Below, piece after piece: positions 45,251 to 53,153 of a DNA stretch of 64,000 bases. Origin of the DNA: Deinandra increscens subsp. villosa (lineage: Eukaryota; Streptophyta; Magnoliopsida; Asterales; Asteraceae). The notes under the pieces were generated by a model. The model saw nothing but the letters and a program-made list of their open reading frames with translations, searched no databases and was not told the DNA's origin. Every line of letters begins with the position of its first letter. The first letter of the stretch is position 1. The translations under genes and the position numbers were made by a program. Location of the stretch: positions 52,107,502-52,171,501 of the forward strand of contig JBCNJP010000006.1 in NCBI GenBank assembly GCA_039602395.1, given 5' to 3'.

Positions 45251-45286
45251 ATCAACTTGATAGGTTTTGTTTAATAGATAGGTAGA
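45251..45286 (-). promoter_or_regulatory. Helitron 5' terminus (outermost)
   Basis: On the - strand the end reads TCTACCTATCTATTAAAC and continues AAAACCTATC. It has the 5'-TC start and the TATTAAA-rich beginning typical of plant Helitrons, preceded by host A. Identical copies end units 1-6 at 21128, 23191, 25255, 26617, 28682 and 30043. Confidence 0.8.
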
Positions 45287-45602
45287 TCTTATAAACCAAA
45301 TATTTTTTCTTAGCTTTCTTTCAAACAAGGGGACCCTTCCTACTACTAAGACACTTTATTACATATTTATCCAATCATAAACTTTAATTACATATATCCC
45401 ATTTCCCCTATAAAATTACCCATATACCCTTTGATTAAAAAAATGTTTTAATGAACAAATACAATTCACGTCCAAAACCGTGTAGATGAAAAAAAAAACC
45501 ATGATTTTCTTTCAACATAGTAACTTTAGTTTCTTGTTTCAATAGCCACATGTGACTGATTAAAAACCTCACATATGTCAATGTAAAAAACCTAATTATA
45601 TG
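45287..45602. other. Host DNA between the Helitron and the next repeat, no gene seen
   Basis: This is AT-rich sequence starting TCTTATAAACCAAATATT. It should be the continuation of the DNA interrupted at 4549. No coding or RNA feature is visible. Confidence 0.6.
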
Positions 45603-45795
45603 TAGGGTTGTTCAAAAAACTCGTAGGTCGTGGCTCACTCGAAGCTCGCTCGAAAAAACTCGAAATTAGCTCGCTCGAAAATCAGCTCGATTATAAATGA
45701 GCCGAGCTAGCTCGGCTCGGTTTCTAGACGAGCCGAGCCCGAGCCAAGGTCAGCTCGGCTCGTGGCTCGCTCGTTAGTTACTTGTTGGCTCGCTC

Positions 45796-46123
45796 TGAAA
45801 TTGCTTGAGCGTGTGGATCTTCTACTTAGTCGATATGAAATCAATGTATAACGAGTAAGAACACAGAGAGTAAATACAAACAGGCTTTGTATTAACCACA
45901 GAGACCACAAAGTACACTTAGAGAATGTATGGCATCAAAGCTACCAATTCTATACAAGACTAAACTATATATAGGCTGAAACTACGACTGGCCGAACCTC
46001 AGGTTCGGCCAAGCCTCGGCGGTTCCGAACCTGGAGTTCGGCCAGAGTTCGGCCAGACCTAAACTTGAACGTTCCGTCTTGTATTCGATACTTCACATGA
46101 CGATCAGGAACCATGTATCAACA
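45796..46123 (-). repeat. 3' LTR of the gag-only element (328 bp)
   Basis: On the - strand it runs from TGTTGATACATGGTTCC to AAGCAATTTCA. It contains palindromic GGTTCGGCC/GGCCGAAC motifs. It differs from the other LTR at one position (GGCGGT versus GGCGGC). Confidence 0.95.
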
Positions 46124-46136
46124 AACTCCCCCTCGA
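46124..46136 (-). promoter_or_regulatory. Polypurine tract of the gag-only element
   Basis: Read on the - strand, the sequence CGAGGGGGAGTT directly abuts the 3' LTR. Confidence 0.9.
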
Positions 46137-47720
46137 CATGTGCAGTATCAACTCCTCTTAATAAAACTTGTATCTTGTATCTTCAATCAAACTCCTCCTC
46201 GATCTAGACGATGAGTTCAATCTTGAATACTTGATATTGCAACGTGTGTAGCCTCTTTATCAACAAACTTCAGAAGACTTGAAGTTGCGATGTTCTCTTT
46301 CCACTTAGAAACCTGCCAACATAAATAATCTTGGTGCAAAACGTCTCTTCGAGACTCCAAGATATCATGATTTTGAAAATGATATTGTATTCCGTGTTGA
46401 TCAATCGAAAACAAATCAGAAACAAGATCTTTTTGACTTTTAGAAACTTTATATCAAAACACACCTAAAATCTTTTTAGAATTTTCTAATAAGAAAGTAA
46501 ATGCCATACAGAATCAGACACTATTTTTGTCTTTTGTGAGAAAGATCACGACTTGGGATCATATTGGTCATAACATGCTGAACTACACTTCAATTTCGAT
46601 TATTGTAGCACATAAGCCATGCCGATTGCAGATATACTTTGTCCAAATTTAAACTCTGGCACAATCATACTCATAACATCTGGATATGTTAAGGTATTTA
46701 TTAGATATGCATTGACCAGTGTACCCCACACTATCAGACATACTCAGATATGCTTTGCTTATCACATTTTGTGATTTCACTTGTGATATTTATCACATAA
46801 TGATTGTAACCATGATATAGTCAACTGTGTTCCATGCAAAAAGAAATGAGAACGTTAAATCGTCTACCTTAAGGTCGATCTTTCGATACGCAGATAAGGC
46901 CTCGGATTTAACAAAATAAGAAAATAAAAACAATTTGAAGTTGTATAACTCAATCAACAATCAGGTCGGTACTCCCGTACACGCAGAGAAAGTCCGATGA
47001 GTTATACGAAACACCAAAGAAAATAAAGCAGAACGTCAAACAAACAACGATCAGGTCGGTCTTTCGACACGCAGAGAAAGTCCGATCGTTTGACAAAATA
47101 AAGAAAATCAAACAAGTTTAAATCTTTGCAAAATGAACACATGTAGACACAGTGACTTCTCATTTTAATTTTTTTCACATATCTTTTCTTGATATATCAT
47201 GAGATATGCATCAAGATGTTGTCCACTAGGTCAAGCATTAGTATTTAATGTGTTTATCACATCTGTATACTTTCTGATTTAATGCCGAGCCTACCTTTCA
47301 TATCGATCAAATGGTCTTATGGCTTTTTCATTTACTTTATCCATGAGTCAGACACTATCAGCCAATGTACCATCATTTCCCAAACATGTCGGATACAATT
47401 TCTCATATTTCAATGTTTTTGTCTTTTTGCACATTTCTCCCCCTAAAAATGATAACTCTATTTATAGATTTTCATTTTAACGATTTGAAAAACCACACAC
47501 TATTTTTGTATTTTTGCAAAAACAAACTCCCCCTCAGAATGAGACGGAGTGAAAAACCAAGAAAAATTAATCAACCAACACGAACACTTGCAAGTTAAGT
47601 CTTTTTGAAAACCAAAATTGATTTTGAAAGTCAGATTAATTAGAACAGATATTTCACAATCAGCAATTTTTCAATCACCGAAAGGTCTTCCTGAAACACC
47701 TGCTGACACCAAATAAATCA
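46137..47720 (-). other. Long non-coding 3' region of the gag-only element, with a short repeat
   Basis: This is 1.6 kb between the gag stop and the polypurine tract, where pol would be expected. No pol remnant is visible. Between 46865 and 47100 a diverged motif of about 90 bp occurs three times, containing AGGTCGGT and ACGCAGAGAAAGTCCGAT. Confidence 0.7.
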
Positions 47721-50700
47721 TTAGTCGCTCTGGGATCGACCCGATGTAACATCGTCGGGTCGCCCGGTGTCCTCCACAAAATCATTGTTGGCCTTGGAAA
47801 CAACTTTTGGTTTCCAAATTTGTAAAATCTTCAATGTTTGATCAGAACCTGAATCAGATTCAACCGACGTACTTGGTGTAGACCAAGACGATTTACGATT
47901 AGATTGTATCTTTGAGGACCATGGTTCATCAAAAATGTGACCTTTGTTATCCACATATTTAACAGTGTTGTGGATATATGCAGTCGTCGGACAAGCAACA
48001 GCTAGATGTCCAGGCTGACGACATACATAACAAAGTCGTTCCCGAAAATTGTTTGAAAATGATTTAGATTTTGAAAAACCAAATGAGTGCTCAGAATCAA
48101 AATTATCAAAGAAATCATCAGAAGAATCATACCTAGGAGATGGACTCCTTGAAGATGACGATCTTCCAGAATAGTAAGTGAATTCCTTCTGAGATGGTGA
48201 TTTCTTTGCATTCTTTACTTTAGGAGCCTTGGCGACTTTCACCGGTTTCTTTGTTTGAATCAATTCTTCCTTCACAACAAACCCCACACCGTTGTGTTTG
48301 GAGCCTGAAACCTTTGAAGTACTTGAAGAAGAACCCGAAGCTTCTCTCGCCTTAGCTTCACTTGTGAATTTGGCTTTAATGTCCTTTAACTTGTTCTTCT
48401 CAACCAACACTTTGTCTTCGTCAATTGAAGATGAAGAACTTGATACAACCTTATCAAAAACTTTTTCATTCTCCAACAAAATAGACTTTGAAGCAAATTT
48501 TGGAGCTTCACCCAATGGCTTTTCTTTCTTTTTGGATTTAGAGTTGTTCTTTTTGGATGGAGTAGCAAACTTGGAATAATCATGCAATTCATCTTTGGGA
48601 TCAATCGGAGCAGCAGTAACTTCAGTTAAATCCACTGGTTGAGGAACCAAGTGAACATCAGATTTCTGAGAACTGTCTGAACTCTGATCCTGCTTATATA
48701 AGAAATTTAGCATTGTGGGCGATAAATTGCAATTCTTCACTTGCCGCTTCAACTCCAAAATCTCCAATTTTAAATCATTGATCTGTTGTTGAGCATCAAA
48801 CACTTCTTTTTGTGACTTGATGAACTTTGCATTGAGATCATCATATTCATAAGTTTGTAACTTTCGGATCTCACATTCAGCAAATAACTCTTCAAGAACA
48901 CTTTCTCTCTTTTTCTTGTAAATCTCAACATCCTTTGTCAAGACTTCATTCTTATCACGATAGAGAGTATTCTCATCTTGAAGCATAGAAATTTTGTTCT
49001 GAAGCTTTTCAACAGTAACAGCAGTTGTAGCAATAAGAGCAGTTGCTTCTTCATACTTTTTCTGAACCGGATAACTTTTCTCAAACAAATTCTCAAAATC
49101 TTGAGCTGCATCTAAAGCTTCAGCCTTAGCTTTCTCACATTCTTCATCCAATGCTGCTTTCTCTGTTAAAACATTTTCATGAACATGAACCAACTCATAA
49201 TACTTCTTTTGAAAATCTTCTAACTCTTGCTTTAACACCACTATTTCTTTAGTAGATATTTGATGACTTTGTTCATAACTAGCAATCTCCTGAAGAAATT
49301 TCTGACATTTAAGACATTCAGCCTCTTCAACCGTTGAACTCTCAGACACTCTAGGCAATTCTTCTTGAACCAGAGATACACTTGAATAAGAATCAGAATC
49401 AGTTAAGATGCTATCATCATCAATATGACGAACAGTCAAAGCAATTGCAGGTTTAGAATTATTCCTTTTAGCTTCAGTATCTGCATTCCATGCAAACTCA
49501 CTTGAATGTGAAAACGTATTGGTCCAATCATGAACAACATTAGCAGATTTAAGCTCAACCTTCTCAGTATTATTCGGTGAATGACAAACTAAGTGTGCAT
49601 GTTGACCAGTCTTCAATTTATGATCTGCAGAACTTGGGCATTCTCGAGCAAAGTGACCATAATTGGCACACTTGTAACATTTTACCTTCGATTTATCCAA
49701 ACCAATTTTACCCTCCTGATTCAATCTTTTCTTCCCAGTTCTGTTGAAAAATTTCTTCGTTCGTCGAACCAGCATTGCATACTGCCAATTCAGATCCATT
49801 TCCTCCAAATGATCATAATCAATCTGATCATAATCTTCGTTAGCTAACTCAGCATTACTCACAGCACCCGTGATAACACCAAAATACGAAGATACCAATG
49901 CAGACATTAATGCATTATAATCATCAACAGTTTGAACAGATAATGCAGTTTGATTTGAAGAACTCGGAACAGAAACATTGCAACCAGTAGAAGAATAACT
50001 TGAAGATTCAGATTTACCTGCCAGAAATGCTGTCGGGGGTGCCGAATTAAGAATATTCGATTTCCCAGCATTCATTGTAGAATCATTTTCACCATGATAC
50101 ACTGCAGGATTCTGAATTTGTGTAGGAAGAGACTTGTTCACCATCAACTCCATATCCCTAGCCTGAATTCTTTGAACTAAATCATTGAAAGACAATCCTT
50201 GAAAATCCTTGTCATGAGTAATCATCATAACATAATTCTCCCATTTTTCAGGTAAAGCTTCCAAAATCTTCTCTTTCATATCAGCTTCGTCTTTAGTAAG
50301 ATTCACCAATCGCATTTCACTCATCAGATGAGCAAATCTTGCAATCAGATTGGGAATCGTTTCATTCTGATAATGTTTAAAGCTGTCAAACTCTTTCTTC
50401 AAAACCTTTTGTCGACTTTTCTTGTACTGGTCATTGCCTTCACACCTTTTCTCTAAGGCATCCCATAAACTTTTTGATGTGTAATTACCAGCAAATTGAT
50501 GAAGTAATTCTTTAGGCAAAGCCATCGTTAAAGTACCATATGCCTTTTTCTCAGCTTGATAAGCTTTCTTTTGTTCAGAAGACATTTTTCTTTGAAGGAT
50601 AGGTTCACCAGTTTCATCTTTAGGATAAACATATTGCTCAGTGAACGCTAACCACATATCAATGTCATTTGTATCGACATATGCTTCAAACCGTTTAACC

Positions 50701-50837
50701 CAACTATGATAATCTTCCAACTTTAGCAATTTGGGAACTTTCTGACTTGTTCCAATTTCATTATCATAGTTCATCATCGTTTGCATAGTCGCTTGAACTG
50801 AGTTTTGAATAGCCGCGAATGCTTGAAAATCGGACAT
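47721..50837 (-). CDS. gag: Gag of the non-autonomous Copia-like element, 1038 residues, two CCHC knuckles
   Basis: The frame is intact from ATG at 50837. Residues about 30-250 form a UBN2/Copia-type Gag domain (KLLKLEDYHSWVKRFEAYVD, LWDALEKRCEGN, MSEMRLVNLTKDEADMKEKI). A first CCHC knuckle lies near 386-399 (CYKCANYGHFARECP). A Glu/Lys/Gln-rich coiled coil covers about 515-740. A Ser/Lys-rich basic low-complexity region follows, then a second knuckle near 935 (CYVCRQPGHLAVACP), and the end is DDVTSGRSQSD. Copia Gags are normally a few hundred residues long and have one knuckle, so this one is unusually long. No protease active-site motif follows. The intact frame in a young copy suggests the protein is kept under selection. 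Confidence 0.93.
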   Translation of the reverse strand: MSDFQAFAAIQNSVQATMQTMMNYDNEIGTSQKVPKLLKLEDYHSWVKRFEAYVDTNDIDMWLAFTEQYVYPKDETGEPILQRKMSSEQKKAYQAEKKAYGTLTMALPKELLHQFAGNYTSKSLWDALEKRCEGNDQYKKSRQKVLKKEFDSFKHYQNETIPNLIARFAHLMSEMRLVNLTKDEADMKEKILEALPEKWENYVMMITHDKDFQGLSFNDLVQRIQARDMELMVNKSLPTQIQNPAVYHGENDSTMNAGKSNILNSAPPTAFLAGKSESSSYSSTGCNVSVPSSSNQTALSVQTVDDYNALMSALVSSYFGVITGAVSNAELANEDYDQIDYDHLEEMDLNWQYAMLVRRTKKFFNRTGKKRLNQEGKIGLDKSKVKCYKCANYGHFARECPSSADHKLKTGQHAHLVCHSPNNTEKVELKSANVVHDWTNTFSHSSEFAWNADTEAKRNNSKPAIALTVRHIDDDSILTDSDSYSSVSLVQEELPRVSESSTVEEAECLKCQKFLQEIASYEQSHQISTKEIVVLKQELEDFQKKYYELVHVHENVLTEKAALDEECEKAKAEALDAAQDFENLFEKSYPVQKKYEEATALIATTAVTVEKLQNKISMLQDENTLYRDKNEVLTKDVEIYKKKRESVLEELFAECEIRKLQTYEYDDLNAKFIKSQKEVFDAQQQINDLKLEILELKRQVKNCNLSPTMLNFLYKQDQSSDSSQKSDVHLVPQPVDLTEVTAAPIDPKDELHDYSKFATPSKKNNSKSKKKEKPLGEAPKFASKSILLENEKVFDKVVSSSSSSIDEDKVLVEKNKLKDIKAKFTSEAKAREASGSSSSTSKVSGSKHNGVGFVVKEELIQTKKPVKVAKAPKVKNAKKSPSQKEFTYYSGRSSSSRSPSPRYDSSDDFFDNFDSEHSFGFSKSKSFSNNFRERLCYVCRQPGHLAVACPTTAYIHNTVKYVDNKGHIFDEPWSSKIQSNRKSSWSTPSTSVESDSGSDQTLKILQIWKPKVVSKANNDFVEDTGRPDDVTSGRSQSD

Positions 50838-51354
50838 TTTCGAAACACAAGTTACTGTTCACTCCGAACTTCCTCCGAACTTAATAAACCCTCCGAGCTT
50901 CCTCCGAACGTGGTCCGAACTCAGAAAGACAGTCCGAACTCTCTCCGATCTCTCACCGAACCCAGTAGACTCCGAAACCCTCCGAGCCTAGTCCGAACTC
51001 TCACCGAACGAACAAAAATGGACTCCGAACGTACTCCGAACCTGGTGTTCGGAGCAGTTATGCCGAGCGTGCTCCGAACCTGGAGTGCGGAGCAGTTACG
51101 CCGAACCTCAAGTTCGGCCGAACGTGAAATTTTGGAAAAACTCGGAAAAACTCACTGAAATTTACACCTCTCGAGCTGTAAACACTCAATCAACTGAAAA
51201 TGAGCAAACACAGACATATTTGACGTGAATCTTGATGTTTTGAACGAGAAATTCGAGAAATGAAGATGAAAAATGAGTTTTGAGAATCAAAAACGTGAAT
51301 TTGAACTCGATAACTCGAAAAACAATGATCTCCGACTAGTAGAGTAAACCAAAT
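50838..51354 (-). promoter_or_regulatory. Leader of the gag-only element with repeated GTTCGGAG motifs
   Basis: Between 50860 and 51125 the octamer GTTCGGAG (or GTTCGGAC/A), read on the - strand, occurs more than a dozen times. The perfect palindrome GTTCGGCCGAAC lies near 51112. The same motif appears in the LTRs. The position is that of a packaging or dimerisation signal. A frame on the + strand here is only the antisense of this repeat. Confidence 0.65.
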
Positions 51355-51366
51355 GCTCTGATACCA
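51355..51366 (-). promoter_or_regulatory. Primer-binding site of the gag-only element
   Basis: TGGTATCAGAGC on the - strand lies two bases from the 5' LTR and matches initiator tRNA-Met. The chromovirus uses the same primer type. Confidence 0.93.
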
Positions 51367-51368
51367 CT

Positions 51369-51696
51369 TGAAATTGCTTGAGCGTGTGGATCTTCTACTT
51401 AGTCGATATGAAATCAATGTATAACGAGTAAGAACACAGAGAGTAAATACAAACAGGCTTTGTATTAACCACAGAGACCACAAAGTACACTTAGAGAATG
51501 TATGGCATCAAAGCTACCAATTCTATACAAGACTAAACTATATATAGGCTGAAACTACGACTGGCCGAACCTCAGGTTCGGCCAAGCCTCGGCGGCTCCG
51601 AACCTGGAGTTCGGCCAGAGTTCGGCCAGACCTAAACTTGAACGTTCCGTCTTGTATTCGATACTTCACATGACGATCAGGAACCATGTATCAACA
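51369..51696 (-). repeat. 5' LTR of the gag-only element (328 bp)
   Basis: It has the same ends and length as the other LTR, with one base different. Confidence 0.95.
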
Positions 51697-52195
51697 CGCT
51701 CGCTTGGCTCGTTTAAATTTAAGCTCAATTTTTATTATATATACATATATATAACCGAGAATTATGAGTTTATTATTTATAATATAATTTTTAAGTTAAT
51801 TACTAAGTTTCCTATAGTATTTTACTTAATAAAATATTAAATTAAAATAAGATATAAAACTGATATGATACTTTTCAGTAAGAAATATTTGTTTTTATTA
51901 AAAAATAAATAAATAAACATCGAATTTTAAAATTCTCATTACGAGTATGTCAAAAATTATGTTTTAGTCATGTTATATATCAATATGTGTAAATAATATA
52001 AATTTTAAAAAATAAACTAGCTGGCTTGACGAGCCGGCTCGGCTTGGCTCGACTTTTAACGAGCCGAGCTTGAGCTCAAATTATAGCTCGTTAAAATAAA
52101 CGAGATGGCTCGGCTCGGCTCGGTTTATAAACGAGCCGAGCCCAAGCTTACCCTGGCTCGGCTCGACTCGGCTCGTTTACAGCCCTAATTATATG

Positions 52196-52687
52196 CTTTC
52201 GTTCATGTTTCGGTAGTTTTTTTTTTGTTCTTTTTGTTTTTGTCAGTAGCTCTAGGTTTGAGTTACTTACTTTCACAGTGGCTCTGGATTTTAGTTAACA
52301 TCTTTCTTTCAATTTTTTTTTTCTATTTTGTGTTTGTTTTGGTTAGCATCCAGATTTGTTATAGCTCATTAGCTCTTATTAAAGAATTTCTTTGTTGTGT
52401 TTTGGTTTATGATTGTTAGGTTGATTCGTTATAGAAGAACATATTGATGTTATTGGAACCCAATCATCCAAGTACATGATAAAACTAAGATATGGATGAT
52501 ACTTCCGGGGCTTTTTTTGTTTTTTTAGATATATATCTAATTGACGATATTAGAAGGGGAAATATGTAAATACTCATTAAGGGTATAATAGTCATTTAAT
52601 AAAAAAATTAAATGAACCGGGTAAATATGTAATATATATGGTTTAGGAAGGGGATATATGTAATTAAGGTTTAGGCTTGGGTATATA
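52196..52687. other. Host DNA between nested repeats, no gene seen
   Basis: This is T-rich and then A-rich intergenic sequence. A short + strand frame near 52225-52419 is a poly-Phe/Leu artefact of T runs. Confidence 0.55.
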
Positions 52688-52984
52688 TAGGGGTGTTCAT
52701 TGGTTCGGTTTACGGTTTATTCGGTTATTCGATTTGGTTTATTCGGTTTGAAGTTTTTTTTTATGATAACCATAACCAAAACAAACCGTATTGAAAATCT
52801 CACAAACCGAATCGAATAAATCATATTCAATACGATTCGGTTTCGGTTGAGAACCGAATTAATCATATTCAAACCGTTTAAGCCGTATTCACCAAATAAC
52901 ATATTTTGCGTACTTTTTGCTACTAAAAAACAAAGAGCAAACATTTTTAACATATCCCTAGAGTTTAAAACCATAATCCGATAT

Positions 52985-53078
52985 ACAACCAAAATACCTA
53001 GAACCAAAGTACCCACAACCAAATACCTACAACTAAAGTACCCACAACCAAATACCTACAACCCAAATACCTACAACT
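52985..53078 (+). repeat. Short minisatellite (CCAAATACCTACAAC-like)
   Basis: There are about six alternating copies of a 14-15 bp motif, switching between AAATACCTACAACC and AAAGTACCCACAACC, just left of the solo LTR. Confidence 0.75.
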
Positions 53079-53153
53079 CATATGAATAAATCGAGCGATC
53101 GAACTCACATACCTATGCTTCAAACGAAAACAGTAGGTCGAGGTAGCAGGTAG

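Larger units (their letters stand above)
4550..45286 (-). mobile_element. Helitron, non-autonomous, minus-oriented, heavily interrupted by nested elements
   Basis: Read on the - strand, the element starts TCTACCTATCTATTAAAC at 45286. It ends with a strong hairpin followed six bases later by CTAG at 4550. The flanks are host A (4549) and host T (45287), the A|T target typical of Helitrons, with no target duplication. Between the ends lie a helicase C-terminus, captured exons, a seven-unit tandem array and many nested insertions. With the insertions removed, the helicase stop is only about 110 bp from the 3' end plus a TA tract, which is normal for plant Helitrons. No Rep domain and no complete helicase remain, so it cannot move by itself. 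The assignment of both ends to one element is an inference from matching orientation and the helicase position. Confidence 0.75.
30044..45286 (-). repeat. Tandem Helitron 5'-terminal unit 7, split by a gypsy element
   Basis: The unit consists of 30044-31154 and 44352-45286, about 2046 bp once the gypsy element and one copy of its CTATT target duplication are removed. It has only two copies of the 18-bp GAGATCGAGAGAGC motif. Its right end is the outermost Helitron 5' terminus, followed by host T. Confidence 0.9.
45796..51696 (-). mobile_element. Gag-only (TR-GAG-like) Copia-related LTR retrotransposon
   Basis: This is a 5.9-kb element with two 328-bp LTRs (TG...CA) that differ at one visible base, and a 5-bp target duplication CGCTC (45791-45795 and 51697-51701). 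It has a tRNA-Met primer-binding site and a polypurine tract, all on the - strand. The only coding sequence is a 1038-residue Gag. There is no protease, integrase, reverse transcriptase or RNase H in the remaining space. Non-autonomous LTR elements that keep only gag are known as TR-GAG elements. Near-identical LTRs show a very recent insertion, so a helper Pol must be or have been active. Confidence 0.92.
45603..52185. mobile_element. MITE-like element rich in GAGCCGAGC motifs, split by the gag-only LTR element
   Basis: The left end, TAGGGTTGTTCAAAAAACTC, and the right end (reverse complement GGGCTGTAAACGAGCCGAGT) are imperfect inverted termini. A 10-bp repeat, TAATTATATG, flanks them (45593-45602 and 52186-52195), pointing to a Mutator-like 9-10 bp target duplication. 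The subterminal regions are made of CGAGCCGAGCTCG-type palindromic motifs. The central part (51720-52020) is AT-rich. Without the nested element it would be about 0.68 kb, with no transposase. Confidence 0.7.

Noticed and set aside
19048..45286. The tandem array as repeated self-insertion of complete Helitrons
   Set aside because: That would leave several 3' hairpin-CTAG ends and leftover halves at the junctions. Only one 3' end is seen, at 4550, and its outer flank does not continue the interrupted unit.
50805..51158. A 117-codon + strand frame in the gag-only element leader
   Set aside because: It is antisense to the GTTCGGAG repeat leader, and its Ser/Arg/Thr pattern simply reflects the repeated octamer.
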